Assembly (NCBI GenBank): GCA_031841125.1
Contig: CM063109.1
Coordinates: 28,637,538-28,701,537, forward strand
From: Acanthococcus lagerstroemiae
Taxonomy: Eukaryota; Arthropoda; Insecta; Hemiptera; Eriococcidae
DNA length: 64,000 nt
Direction of reading: 5' to 3'
The notes below the pieces were generated by a model that worked only from the letters and a program-made list of their open reading frames with translations, was not told the DNA's origin and did no database searches. A program made the translations under genes and the position numbers. Shown in pieces: positions 40,030 through 51,839 of the stretch; positions within the stretch are counted from its first letter, which is position 1; each line of letters opens with the position of its first letter.

Positions 40030-41970
40030 TGGGAAAACTAGTTTTTCGCCAAACCAGGTGCACGTTGTTTCGCCAGGCGAGCGGTCTCTTCGACAAGAAT
40101 TTCATGGGAAATATTCGGGGAAAACTCCGATGGCTTTTGAAACATTTTATCGAGAATCTTAAAGAAACATTTTCTGAATCTCCGAAGAATTTCCCTCGAA
40201 AATCTTCAGGAAAATTTTCCGATAGTTCAAAAAGAATTGCATCGAAAATTTTCGGAAAACAACTTTGATAATTTCCGAAGAATCATATGGAAAATTTTTA
40301 GAAAATTTTCCAATGTTTCCAAGAAAGTTCATCTGCATTCTTCGCGAAAATTTCCTAAAAATGTTTGAAGAATTTCGTAGGAAATATTTAGGAAAAATGT
40401 TCGATAATCTCCGAAGAATTTCATCGTAAATCTTCGGGGAAAAATCTCGGATGATTTTGAAGCAGTTTCATTGTAAATTTTCGGGAAATATTTCCAATAA
40501 TTTCGGATATCTTTAGAAATTACCTCCATTGTTTTCCAAAAAATTTCATAAAAATTCTTTGAGAAAGTTTCCTGATAATTTTTGAAGCGGGGAATAACAC
40601 AAAGATTTTTAAAGAATGGTACTGAAAATCTTCGGAAAAGACCGTCGATTATTTCCAAGGAATTTCATGAAAAATATTCGAGACGATTCCTCTGATTTTC
40701 AAAGATTATTTTCGACGAACTTTATCAAAAACATTAAATTTTCGATCATTTTCAAAATGAATTTTATCGGGCATCATTGAAAAACTTCATCCTATGATTT
40801 CCGGAGAAATTTGTGGGAAGTTTTAGGAAAACTCTGCAATTATTCCAAAGGATTTCATCGGAAATCATTGAGAACTACCTTCGATGATTCTTGAAGGTTT
40901 TCTTCAGTAAGAACTTTCTAGGAAAACATTGGAAATTTTTTCTAAAAATTTTCGATGAGATTGTTCTGAAATTATCGGAGTTGTTTTCCGAAAATTTACG
41001 ATGCAATTCTTTGAAAATTATCGGAAAATTTTCGAGGATATTCTTTGGAAAACATTAGAATTTTTCCTGAATATTTCCGATGAAATTCTCCAGAAATCAT
41101 CACATTTTTTCTCCAAGATTTCTGATTAATTCTTTAGAAATCATTGGAGATTTTCCCCGAACATTTTTGACGAAATCTCTGGAAAGTAACAAAATTTTTT
41201 CTAAGGATATCCTCAGGGACGGACCGAAGAGTTTTTCCCGGGGGGGGGGGGGGGGAGACTGTGAAAGTCCCAACTGACTCAACTCAGAATTTCCAAGTAC
41301 GAGTATCGAAGCAGAGAAAAAAATACCTATTGACCTGTTGGATTTTCCCAACTGACTCGACTCAAAATTTCTATGTATCAGTGCAAAAGAAGAAAAACCT
41401 AAAAACCTTTTAACTTTTTGGATTTTCCCAACTCGCCTGACTGAAATGGTAAATTTCCCCAAATATTCCTACAGGGGGAGGTGTGGTAAGTTGCCCCCTC
41501 CCTGCCCCCTATCGGTACGTCCCTGAATATCCTTCTAAAATCATCAGAGATACTTCTCGATGATTCTTACCGCGATTTCATCAGTATTGCCGGTGTTATG
41601 TGGAAGTTTTTTTCAGTTAGATAAAATTGTTTGGGATCATTGCAGATTTTTCCTAAAATTTCTGACAAAATTCGCCTGAAATCATTGGAGGTAATTCTCA
41701 ATGATGTCCGATGAAATTCTTCGAAAATCATCGCAAATGTTTCTTGAATAGGACATTTTTCTCGAAGATATCCGATGAAATTCTTCGGAGATTTTAGAAC
41801 ATTTTTACTGAAGATTCTTGATAAAATTATTCAAAAGCCATCGGAGTTTTCTCCGAATATTTCCCATGAAATTCTTGTCGAAGAGACCACTCACCTGGCG
41901 AAACAACATGCACCTGGTTTGGCGAAAAACTAGTTTTCCTATGGCGGAAGGAAAACCGACTAACCATAAG
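40030..41970. repeat. Fold-back palindrome of degenerate ~50-70 bp repeats
   Basis: The outer parts are a clean inverted pair: AAACTAGTTTTTCGCCAAAC, GAGCGGTCTCTTCGACAAGA and ATTTCATGGGAAATATTCGG on the left are mirrored at 41860-41970. Inside, each half is a string of degenerate units such as GAATTTCATCGGAAATCTTC and GGAAAATTTTCCGATGATTT, changing orientation near 40870. Almost no stable ORFs. It would form a ~900-bp imperfect hairpin. Confidence 0.8.
41214..41525. mobile_element. Small hAT-like insertion within the palindrome
   Basis: Starts CAGGGACGGACC and ends with the inverse of CAGGGACGTACC. Flanking octamers GATATCCT and AATATCCT differ at one base. The interior has two diverged units with CCCAACTGACTCGACTCAAA and TTTTGGATTTTCCCAACT. 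A G run of about 18 lies at its left side. Confidence 0.82.
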
Positions 41971-42880
41971 TATATCATGTGAAGATTTCTACAAGGCAGT
42001 GGTGTAGCCTTGGGCGAAGGGGATTAGTGCCGCTCCCCTTCAATGCACTTGAAATTGAATGTAAAATATGCAAAAATGAGCAATTTTTCGCCTTTAAAAC
42101 ACAGTTTTTTCGAAAAATTATCGTTCGAGCAGTAATTTTACCTTCATTTTTGTAAAATAGTCACCTAATATCGGCGATTTTTAAAAAAGACCTCTCTTTT
42201 CGACTTTTTCTCCTTTGAAAATCTTACTTTGCCCCCCCCCCCCGACTTGGGAAGATCCTGGCTACGTCACTGAATCATGGGTAGAACAGCTGGGCTGCAC
42301 ATTCGAATCATTGGATGAAACTAGAGGTTCGTTGTTCAGGCTCGAATTCGAAAAAGTTGAAGTCGAATCTTTATCGTCACATTTTTTGGATCTTACCGTA
42401 CATTTTTTCAGCCACTTGTCCAGTATGTTTAATAAAATATATCAACCAAATATTTTGGAAGAAAAATAGCAAATTTACAGTGTTACAATAAGAACATTGA
42501 GTTTGGTCTCAAAATTCATAATCAAAACTGATGATTCAACTTATCGGCAACCCATTGAAAAAAAAATTGAATATATCGCGTGATAAAAGATTAACACTCA
42601 CAGCAATCAGAGTTTCGAACTTTTGGAAGTAAAAAAATTCTATTCCTGTGAACTTACAAGTTATCAGTTCTCAAATAGCCATTCCGGCATTTAGCCAGCA
42701 ATATTCAATGTGAACTGGATCGCGAGCCTACCACTGTGTTTTTTGAATTATAATGTGACACTAGAAAAAGGCCTGTGTGTCTGAAACTGCTGTATGGACA
42801 CTCGGGGCCTTTTCTTGTGACACGTCCCGTATAAAGAACGACAAACACACGATTCGTCTATCTTTCAAATCAAAATCAGC

Positions 42881-43494
42881 AGGAAAGTACCAAAGAGTTT
42901 TCCGTGGAGGGGGGCAAAAATTGGGAAAGTCCGAACTGACTCACCTCAAAATTCCCAAGTATCAAAGCAAAAAAAAAAAAAATCTAAACCTTTTTGACTT
43001 GTTGGATTATTCCAACTTCTCAACTCAATTCAGGACGTGTTAAAGCAAGTACAAAAAAAAAAAAAAAAAAGGAAACTTTGTATCGACTTATAGTAATTTT
43101 CCAATTAATCCTGACTCAACTCAAAATTCCCAAATATTAAAGCAAAATAAAAATCTTCTGACTTGTTGTATTTTTCCAACTTCTCAACTCAATTCCCAAG
43201 TAGTGTCAAAGATTGACTTCTTGGATTTTTTCAACTGATGCAGACTCAACTTAAAATTTCCAAATATTAAAGCAAAATAGCAAAATAAAAACCTTCGGAC
43301 TCGTTGGATTTTCCCAACTTCTCAACTCTATTCCCAAGTGTCAAAGTAAGCAAAAAAATAAAAATAAAAAAAGAACTTTTGACTTCTTGGATTTTTCCAA
43401 CTCCGCCAGACTGAAATGGTAAATTTTTCCAACTGCTAAGTGAAAAATTCCAGCGAGGGGGAGCTGACCCCTACCCCCTATCGGTACATCCCTG
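42881..43494. mobile_element. Second, longer copy of the CAGGGACG hAT-like element
   Basis: The right end TATCGGTACATCCCTG matches the right end of 41214-41525. The left end is decayed (GTACCAAAGAGTTTTCCGTG compared with GACCGAAGAGTTTTTCCCGG). It carries about four units of CAACTCAAAATTCCCAAG + TTTTTGACTTGTTGGATT + CCCAACTTCTCAACTCAA against two in the other copy. Poly-A runs separate the units. Confidence 0.72.
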
Positions 43495-43659
43495 AAAATC
43501 AGTTTGCCAAGCTTATAAACATTAAAATGTAATGGAAAGAAAATTTTTGGACAAAACCAGCGAGAAAAATATAGGAATTCGTTATTTTTATTCATGAAAT
43601 TTTGCCAGGGGGAGCTTCGACAAGCGCTACCCCCTAGCAACCCTCTGGCTACGGGTCTG

Positions 43660-44150
43660 TGGCAAGTCCGTAGTCGCATTTTGAGCGGATAAGTGAACGA
43701 TAGATGATGCGTAGTAGAGATGTTGTATCGGCGCCGTAGGATGTGTGTGCTAGTTTTTTGAGAAGGTTGAGACGCGAGTGGCAGGATTTCTTGAGTTCTG
43801 TAATGTGATGTCTGAAGGTGAGTGATTGATCGAAGTGAAGTCCGAGATATTTGATTGTAGGTGGAGTGGGAAGGGAGGTTCCATTTAATGTGATGCTGAT
43901 GGAGTGTTGACAGGTGTGTGCTTTGCAGAAGTGTATGGCGTTTGTAACTGAAAATTCTAGGCCGTGGCTTAGTTCAGGATGCGAGTTTGTTGACTGTTTC
44001 TTGGACCTGACGTGTTCCTCTTAGTGGCGATGTGCTGGAAATGAAAGAAGAGAGCTGATTTTACGGGTGTTGCTATATCTTCACAAATGCAGCTGAAACC
44101 TATGTTAAAGAGTGTGGGACTTAGAACGGAACCTTGGAGGAGCTCCATTA
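43660..44150 (-). pseudogene. Jockey-like LINE, RT palm to C-terminal remains
   Basis: Minus-strand text CKVRLGHTVSSRTLMELLQG and SVLSPTLFNIGFSCICEDI (the G-x-x-L-S-P-x-L-F-N RT block) is followed by broken frames to SKCDYGLA at the insertion boundary. No intact catalytic Y/F-A-D-D box could be found here; that part seems to be deleted. Confidence 0.7.
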
Positions 44151-44849
44151 GTGTTCGACTTGAGACGGTGTGACCAAGACGAACTTTGCAGCTTCAGTTG
44201 GTGAGGAACTGCTGGATAAAGAGAAGTATACGGCTTTTGATATCCCATTTGTATAGTTGTTCGGTGATTTGTATTTTCCAGATGGTGTCAAAGGTTTTTT
44301 GTAGATCGAGAAGACGGCTAGTACATGATGGCGACGGGAGAAGGCTTCGAAGATGGAGCTGGAAAGGAAGGCAAGTTGTTCTTTTGTTGATCGGCCGGGT
44401 TGAAATCCAGCTAGTTGAGGAGGCATTAGTTATTCTGTGGAAAGAATGCGTTGGAGCCGAGCGTTGACTATTTTTTCTAGAAGCATGCAGAGTACGGAAG
44501 TGACTGAAACGGGTCTGTAACTGTCGATGAGGTGTGGAGGTTTGTGTGGTTTGAGAAGTGGTATGATGATTGCGTGTCGCCATGCTTGAGGAAATTGTCC
44601 AGTGTTCCAGATGGTGTTAAAGAGGCGGAGAATGAAGAATCTCAGTTTGGGGTGTGCGTTTTTGATCATCGAAATATGGATTTCGTCTGGTCCTGGACTT
44701 GTTGATTTGGTGCGTCGAATGGCTGATTGTAGTTCTTCGTAGGTGAGTTGTTGGGTGTAAGTGGCTTCGGCATTATCTGTGAGACTAATTGTTGGTGAAG
44801 TGTGGTGGGGCTGTTGAACGATTTGAAGCCTTTGCGAAAGAATCGACAA
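44151..44849 (-). pseudogene. Jockey-like LINE reverse transcriptase, frameshifted
   Basis: [58 protein letters not shown] and [20 protein letters not shown] (44849-44440) are the front half of the RT. After a stop, QLAGFQPGRSTKEQLAFLSS and, in another frame, LDLQKTFDTIWKIQITEQLY (motif A with its catalytic Asp) follow. Two frame changes lie between 44430 and 44290. Confidence 0.82.
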
Positions 44850-45070
44850 AGAATTCGGCTATGTCTGTGGACGATGTATGAGATTGCTGATCTCCGGATA
44901 TGATGGCGATGGGGATGTGGAGTGTTCGTTCCTTTTCTATTGCCTGTATTTGTTCCATACTTCGGCAGGTGGAGTATTTTTGGTGATACTTGAGACATAT
45001 ATAGCTGCTACGAGTGCTTTTTGGCTGTCTTGAATTCCAGTTTGGCTTTGGCTTTCATTCTTTTGAAGTA

Positions 45071-45324
45071 TACCCGATTTGCAAAATCAGCGTCAAAAGA
45101 CCCTCTTGACACTCTTTTTGAGTCAAAATAGTGTCGATCCTTGACAATCACGTAGGCTCTGCCCACTTGATAGCAGAATTGATCGGTCAAAAGTGTGTCA
45201 CGAAGTCAAAAATGCATCGGAGTGCTCTGATTGGTTGAATGATTGTGAACATGTCAAAATACCGTGTTAAAATTCGCAAAATTGATACAGGTCAAAATTA
45301 TGTCAACCCTTTGCAGATCGGGTA
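45071..45324. mobile_element. MITE with TACCCGATTTGCAAA ends
   Basis: The left end TACCCGATTTGCAAA is mirrored by TTTGCAGATCGGGTA on the right. It interrupts the Jockey LINE between endonuclease and RT. Internal repeats of GTCAAAAT and TGTCAA are visible. A TA-type target duplication is possible but not certain. Confidence 0.78.
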
Positions 45325-45584
45325 TGTAATTTTCTGCTGCGGAGTTTCTTCTGAGTTTCCATAGTGCGTTTTTTCTGTTTTGGAGGGCGATGGAGCAAGC
45401 TGTGTTCCACCAAGGAACAGATATTCTGTGGGTGACTGCGCTACGAGGAGTTGGATGGGTTGGATGTGGTGTGCATTTGTGTGATATGTCTAGGAGTGTT
45501 GTAGTGATACCTAAATTGGATTGCTTCTTCTGGATTTGTGATTGGAGGAGTGATGATTGAAGCGCTTGTTTTATAGTAGAGTTT

Positions 45585-46062
45585 CTAGTCTATTTTCCGA
45601 TGGTTCAGCTTTGAAGTTGCGAAAGGTGGTTCGTGGTTTGGTGGATTTTGTAGTGATTTAACGATGAGGGGTATATGGTCGCTGTCAGCCATGTCTGGGT
45701 GATACTGGACGACTAGTTGGCTGCTCAGTTGTGTGGTGCTGATAACGAGATCTAGGAGGGACCAGGTGCGATAAGTGAAGTTGAAATGTGTGGCTCGGTG
45801 GTTGAGGAGGGTGAGATTGAGTGTGTCCAATATTTCGTGCAGTATTTTGCCTCTGGAGTTGGTGTTGTTGCTGCCCAGCATTGGGTGATGACTGATAACA
45901 GTTGAAGTCTCCAGTTAGTACAAATGGATGTGGAAGTTGTTCCAGGAGCGCTTCGAGTGGAGTGTTGGGAGGACGATAGATGTTGCAGACGGTGAGACTA
46001 TGGGGCAAGAATTTGGACTGCGACAACTTGGAGATTTGTGTGGAGATTGATTCTGTCTGCAA
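45585..46062 (-). pseudogene. Jockey-like LINE endonuclease
   Basis: Two overlapping minus-strand frames make one APE endonuclease: LTVCNIYRPPNTPLEALLEQ, HPFVLTGDFNCY, then after a frameshift near 45880 LGSNNTNSRGKILHEILDTL, RTWSLLDLVIST and DMADSDHIPLIVKS, the SDH catalytic box. Upstream, VTIAVSHKLFADRINLHTNL is readable to about 46110. The order with the RT at 44849 fits one element. Confidence 0.85.
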
Positions 46063-46135
46063 ACAGTTTGTGAGAAACTGCTATGGTGACTCATCCATGG
46101 GCGACTGCGACTCTTCACTTAAATGCCAACTTTCG

Positions 46136-47430
46136 TACCATTCGAGCACAAAATGTCCAAGATAGAACTATAAAAGAGTGAAAATCATATATTTCGAAGC
46201 CACACCCTTCTGGAGGAGGGTAAGATTGGAACGATGGGCTTGAAATATTCTTTACCACTGCAAATAGAGGAAAGAAATTTTTTTATTCGAAAAACACCTA
46301 GTTAGACTTTGTCCCTTACAGATCCATTTTTGTCCCATGAAGGTACAACTTCGCGTTCGAAAGAAAGAAATAAAAAAAAAAAAAAAAAAAATTGAGGGAC
46401 CCATTTGTGAGACACTCTGTATACGAAGTTTTGAAAACTCGGCACGATTCCTCGATGCTCGAGATAGCCGAGTGGAACTGTAAAGGAATGGGACGTGACA
46501 GCGTGACAGACCCCGTACAAACGAATTCCGTTGTAATTTCGAAGTGAAAAGAAGCAAAGAAGAAAGTTTGCCGAGGGAGGAATAAAGAATAGAAGAAAAG
46601 GAAACGGGTAAAATAAACTGAGATTAGGATAAATTTGTTTTTTCATGGCTGAACCGAATAAAGAAAACGTATACAACCAAGATATTTGTTCGTTTGTTGC
46701 TCTCATTTCTGAGACGAGAAAACGCTCGAAAGTTCGAACCTTTTGATAGCTTTTATTTCGCGGAAAAAGGGTCGGGTAGATACGATAAGAAAAAGACTAA
46801 CGAGCCAATAGTGACCGAGAGTGAGCATATATTCCCCAGTGCCGCCACGAGCGTACAATCTCGGCCAGAAAATGCCCCTGTAAGGGCGAAAAAAACAAGG
46901 ACGTGGACCACGAGGACCATCGTGGCACCGAGATAACATTATTCTCCCCGTACATAAATGGTCAGACTGACCCTAATGCTGATTGTTTTCACGGTACATC
47001 GTAGATAATCTTCCAGTGGCGCCGGAAAGGAATCATAGGGGGAGGGGGTACAATTCAAACTTCTGTTCTGATGATAGGTTTTCCCTTGCTAATTTTCTGT
47101 TGATAATCCAATCCTATTTACGTTGAATGGGGATGGAGAAACTTAAAAATCGAACGATACAATCGATATTGCAGAACAATCGGAGATGACTTTATTTTCC
47201 AACAAGACCGCGTTTTTTTCTAAATGTAAGCAGCTGAACAAGCCCGTAGCTAACCACTTGTGTGTACCGCAAGGCATTTGATATTCAACCAGAGCATGAG
47301 CCATAAGGGTACAGCCCATTTTTTTTTACTTTTAGCTGTTTTTATATATTTATTTTTATTTATTATTATTATTTTTTTTTTGAGAATGCGCTAGCTAGGC
47401 GGCGCGCTTGCCACCCAGAAGCTGTAGTTC
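46136..47430. other. Mixed non-coding; one 80-codon frame
   Basis: An A run at 46373-46390 precedes ACCCATTTGTGAGACACTCT, the end of a common ACAGGGTGT-type repeat, also seen weakly at 38950. A frame at 46694-46936 (+) with KTNEPIVTESEHIFPSAATS is not recognised. A lone hAT-like end CAAGCCCGTAGCTAACCA lies at about 47243. No gene is called. Confidence 0.35.
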
Positions 47431-47434
47431 TACT

Positions 47435-47580
47435 AAGAGTATATCAACATTGCTGGAAATACTATTGAGACAGTGGAGCAGTTTAACTATCTAGGCAGCC
47501 TAGCTTTTAACCAATAATTGTAACCACGACTCCCCGATCAACCAACAAATAAAAATGCCGGAGATGCAACGACGTTTAGG
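47435..47580 (+). pseudogene. RTE-like LINE fragment
   Basis: The + frame reads INIAGNTIETVEQFNYLGSL (about 47442-47501), then in a shifted frame HDSPINQQIKMPEMQRRLG. The E-T-V-E-x-F-x-Y-L-G-S block is the segment after the RT palm in RTE proteins. About 145 bp only. Confidence 0.75.
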
Positions 47581-48494
47581 GGAACCTGGTTCTTTGCGAG
47601 ATATACAAACTATTTTTTTCAAACATGTTTAGAAATTTGAGTACCTAATTAACTTAGAAGAGAGCTGTTCGCTTCATTGTGTAGATCTCAATTCTGGGTA
47701 TAAAGTACGATTTTAAATAAAATTGCAAAGTTATAGGGGGCACCTGTAATTTCAAATTTCATCAATGTTCTCACTTCAAAAACGCAAAGGTATACTGAGA
47801 TAAGTACAAAGATACAATGAGACGTGGATATGAAGGCGTAATAAAATCAAATCCATCTAATTTTTCTAAACTAGGTATCAAACTGTTAGAGCAAAAGTTA
47901 CAAGAGGTTTTGAAGTCTTTCGGAGGACCTCGGTAGGTCTTTCAGAAAAGGCAAACTGTTTTATTCGTTTTTTTTTTGTTTTTTTTTTAATAGTGTGAAA
48001 CTGCGTCTGAACTCTGAGAGCATTTTTTGAAAAATTAACTTCATCACTTATCTCACTGTACCACACCCCTGTTTCACTGTTTCTGCCGTTCTTGTTGAAG
48101 AAAACAAAATGACTATAATTTATAAATCCCGATATAAAAAGTGTTCTACTTACCATCAATCGATCACTAAATGATGTAGCAATAATTCAAGATGAGAAAA
48201 TTGAAAAAATCTTAATTAGCAAAAAAAGTTATCACGAAAATAAAATGTCTGAAATCACATTTCTGGCACGCGAGATTTTGATACTGGCAAGGTCTGTACA
48301 GATATACATCAGATACGCGAATGTCATGGTCTATGATACATAAGGTATGAAAAAAGAGAACCAAGGCGACCAGTGTTGTCAATGTTTTTAAAAATTAGCT
48401 GCGGAGTTATCACTGTACCTTTATCTCACAGAGAATCGGGATGCGGGTTCTCCTACTGGACTATAATGACTTGATGACCTTCAAATGGACGCTG
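47581..48494. other. Non-coding, nothing recognised
   Basis: AT-rich. A T run lies at 47969-47989. No repeat partner was found in this window. Confidence 0.4.
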
Positions 48495-49229
48495 TTAAGC
48501 AAAAATGACTTGAGTGACATTTGTTGACAAAATGAGTTATTAATGGGATCCTTGAAAACTGGAAAGAGTGTTAAAAGTAGAATTTTTCAAAATTGGGCCC
48601 TAGTTACAAAAATAGTGTACCCGCGTAAGAAATATCTTATCAGTAAACGTTATGTCATCTAGTTTCCATATGGCTCAAGGCTCTTGAACTTTGAATCACA
48701 TGTTCTCAAAAAACAGATTTTGTTGCTTGAGTCCATTTAGCTTAAAAGCGTCCAAATTGAAACTAAAATAGGAAGGCCCTGGAGTAAGTATCAACAACAG
48801 GTGCCACATCTTCCTTCCTTGGTCTGTCATATCAGAAACTCTTGGGTGGTGTACTTTCTTTTTTCTTGTTCCCCAAAGAACCCCAATTCAGAACAGGGTG
48901 AATAACTCGCGAGAATTAAGAGAAATAGAACATTCCAGTTGCATTTGATTCCTGACCAATTTTCAACTTACATTACATAGATGAAAGTATTAAGTACACA
49001 CGCCATCACACATCGTTTTCATCAAGCATAGAACAACTTTTAGAAAGGTTCATGGGAAATATAATCAATACTTTCAAGCAAAATACGTAGTGCTGTATCC
49101 ATATTTGTATTATTGAAATTGTCAGGAGAGGGAGAAGAACCGTTTTCAACCTGCTTATGCTGGATTTACACCAAAGTTATAAGCATGCTATTAACAAGTA
49201 TGCTCAATTTAAAATGAATGTAGCATATT

Positions 49230-49300
49230 TGAAGGGTAAAAGAATCACAACTCACATTTGCCATTTTACTTCAAGGGCGCAAATAGGCAAAATACTGTAC
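49230..49300 (+). mobile_element. Partial arm of hairpin MITE family A
   Basis: TGAAGGGTAAAAGAATCACA and CATTTGCCATTTTACTTCAA match the left arm of 20755-20990. The match stops at ACTGTACA, where a family B MITE begins. One half is therefore joined to a different MITE. Confidence 0.8.
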
Positions 49301-49302
49301 AA

Positions 49303-49598
49303 GATGGCAGCAGTTAACGGAGCGGGGCAAAGATCATTATGTTTTACATTTACTACATACTTACCTGAGAATAAGAAATTTGTTAGAAATCAGAAATTCA
49401 TTAGCAAATGTTCAGAGCCTTCTGGATTAAAAATATATACCTCTGCTTTCTGACAAATTTCTTATTCCCAGGTAGTAACATAATCATCTTTGCTTCGTTT
49501 GCTTTTCTTATGGGAGTCAAATACATCCCTACAAAAAAAGACGGGTACTTTTGCTAATAGTAACTCACTGGTGTGACGTCACACAAAACTGGTCTATT
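49303..49598. mobile_element. Hairpin MITE family B, partly degraded copy
   Basis: AATAAGAAATTTGTTAGAAA on the left pairs with TTTCTGACAAATTTCTTATT on the right. The right end ACTCACTGGTGTGACGTCAC and GGTCTATT matches the other copies at 55581-55923 and 63890-64000. The left end is altered by the join to the family A fragment. Confidence 0.75.
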
Positions 49599-49979
49599 AT
49601 CACTGATATCAAATCATTCTGTAAATTTTTGGGTGAAATTCGGAAATTTATTTGTACTTGACAAATTATTTTGGTCCCTGTAAGTTCTGGGAGGGAAAAT
49701 CTCAAAGAAAATGAAAACAAGCCAAGTTGCTTTGCGACCTAGCAATAGGGTCGGCCTTTCAACTGAAGTCTGGGTGAGTATTCCACTAACTTACTTCAAA
49801 CAAAAAGTACAATCGCACTTGGTCGCTGTTAAGTGTAAAGAAACCAACCAGCAAAATCTATTTTTTGAGAATTGATCCCGTTGAACATTTTTACATCGGT
49901 AAAACAGCGGTACGCGTGAGCGAGTGCCCACGAACTAATACAAAAGCAAATAATCTATAAATACAGTAAGAATTTTATA

Positions 49980-50111
49980 GGTGTAATGGAACTCATAGAG
50001 GTAAGATGTTGGTATCATCTTCAAAATACCTTCATCATCATAAGAGAGTGCAAAAAGTGAAGTGCCAACGAAATACCAACAAGCTGCATCGGTTAGCTGG
50101 TTTTATTACAC
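49980..50111. mobile_element. Small hairpin MITE
   Basis: GTGTAATGGAACTCATAGAG and TGTTGGTAT on the left are mirrored by ATACCAACA and CTGGTTTTATTACAC on the right. 132 bp, non-coding. Confidence 0.7.
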
Positions 50112-50713
50112 CCATTATACCGACATGTGGTATAATATATAACACGCGCTTCTAACTTCAAGAGCCCGGTGGAAACTATATGACATAGCGTTTACTGATA
50201 AGCTTTGATCATTGATCAACCTGAATACACATTTTTGAATTGGGGTCGAATTCTGAAAAATTCAACGTTTTACATTCTTTCTAACAACACTAATAACTCA
50301 TTTTGTTTACAAAAATGTCAGTTTGTTCACGCCGACCCCAATTTCAGCAAGAATCATACACATTACACAATATTACAAACCTCACAAAATGAACTCCTTT
50401 CATCGATTCCTTATTTATGTTGATATCTCGAGTCACTTTTGCTGAGACTGTAAGCACAATGTAAAACCATCTTCTTATCTGTTTCTTTTACACACGATTA
50501 CGTTTTACATTTAAAACCACAAGTGCCACTGTCGAAAACAAACGCGATTCATTCTTCTGTATCTCAAAGCTCGAACATCAATTGATAAGAAAAAGAGTCA
50601 ATGAAAGACTAACACAAAACACTGATAGCACGCGTTGCGTAGAACTATTTTTCTATTGGCTGCGCCAACTCTGAACCACTGATGTCACGCGTCGGTTAGA
50701 ACTTTACTTATAT

Positions 50714-50954
50714 CAAATACACTGAACTACCAATACTAGAAACTCCATTTAAAATACATTGAGCGCTGTTAGACCCAGCACCTAGCGGCAGGGATTGTTA
50801 CTATTATAATTTAGCATTGTGCTCACCAACACTAGATAGAGCGAAAACACACACAATTAATGAAATAGGTACATGTAGTACTAATCCCTGCCGCTAGGAG
50901 CCATGGTCCAAAAAAGACGCTCTAGTTTCCAGTATTGGTAGTTCAGTGTATTTG
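50714..50954. mobile_element. MITE with ~90-bp TIRs
   Basis: The left end CAAATACACTGAACTACCAA is mirrored by TTGGTAGTTCAGTGTATTTG on the right. The inner arm CACCTAGCGGCAGGGATT pairs with AATCCCTGCCGCTAGGAG. 241 bp, non-coding. Confidence 0.88.
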
Positions 50955-51482
50955 CTTATATACATATATTACTATTATTTCTATAGGCGGTGTAACTGTG
51001 ACCAGGTTCACTAGTGTTGACCTCCTGCTAAGGTGATCAAGGTTGATGTTCCCAAAAGAAGACATGTAAAGTTGGTATACTTTAAAATTTCTGTAATTGC
51101 TGAAAAAAGGTTTTCTTGAGTCGTATAACATGTCAAATTAGAGCTTAAAGTCTCTAGTTCACGATGAAAGGTAATTTATTGCACTTTATTCGCTCTAGTT
51201 GGATGAATAAGTTGATTTCCAAATTACTGTTTTTCTTATGGAAGTTTACCATTGGTACAAAACGCACTTGCAAGCAACTAATACATGAAAAATGGAGCCG
51301 TTTCAAGTTCATAAAGGAAAACTAGAAACCTCAATCTCTAAATTCATCTATTATAAGCCGCAAGAAAACATTTTATTGACTAGAAAAAGCAAATTCAAGT
51401 TATATGCATTTTTATGGTGATAACATCCATGATCACCTTTGCAGCGCAGAGCTACCAACTTCGGAAACTCTTGGTTATGCCG

Positions 51483-51525
51483 CCTATTGCATAAAGCTTG
51501 GCCTGCGCCGACCCTAAAAATTATT
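51483..51525 (-). repeat. Dispersed GGGTCGGC repeat terminus, copy on minus strand
   Basis: On the minus strand reads TTTTTAGGGTCGGCGCAGGC followed by CAAGCTTTATGCAATAGGC, matching the termini at 9471 and 9843 through to the GCCTATTGCA block. Confidence 0.55.
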
Positions 51526-51839
51526 AGCTAATTCAACATTTTCAATATCATAACTGAATTCAGCCTGAAGAATACATTATGAATCGTCTATGTTACTTTA
51601 TGTGGTTTCCAAAAATCTCAATTTGTTGTGTATAGTGTTAGAGAACCTTACTACATAACTTAGATGCAACATTTCACCATTGAAAATGTCCGTCATGGTC
51701 TTCACTGCACGTTCTGCTGCTTGGCTGATGACTTTGACCACAGACAGTTGCTCAGCGCTGCCATCAGTACCGAATTTTCCAAATAGCCCCTTGATTCCCG
51801 AACAGCCACGTTGTATGGTGTATAGAAAATAAAGACAGG

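Larger units (their letters stand above)
39935..43659. mobile_element. 3.7-kb hAT-type element with fold-back core
   Basis: The ends are CAGGCCCGTAGACAG on the left and the inverse of CAGACCCGTAGCCAG on the right. Flanking octamers are TAGCAAGT (39927-39934) and TGGCAAGT (43660-43667), differing at one base. The Jockey reading frame resumes exactly across the element. It shares arm sequence with the element at 3072-4083. It holds a large palindrome (40030-41970) and two smaller insertions (41214-41525; 42881-43494). No transposase is recognised. Confidence 0.9.
39103..46135 (-). mobile_element. Jockey-like LINE relic, minus strand, split by a hAT-type element
   Basis: The 3' tail is an AAAT-type repeat at 39103-39120. 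Coding remains run from the C-terminus (39225) to the endonuclease (46060), with stops and frameshifts. The element 39935-43659 interrupts it with target duplication, and a MITE at 45071-45324 interrupts it again. The reading frame passes from CDYGLA on the right of the big insert to YSAATKIDLNILNAIHHRAL on the left. The 5' end is truncated within the endonuclease domain. Confidence 0.85.
48495..50340. mobile_element. Long-TIR element, ~1.85 kb, holding three MITEs
   Basis: The left arm (about 48505-48695) has ACAAAATGAGTTATTA, GAATTTTTCAAAATTGG and CTTATCAGTAAACGTTATGT. All are mirrored in the right arm (about 50155-50335) as ACATAGCGTTTACTGATAAG, AATTCTGAAAAATTC and TAATAACTCATTTTGT. The arms are about 190 bp with moderate divergence. 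No transposase was found. Boundaries are where the similarity fades. Confidence 0.7.
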
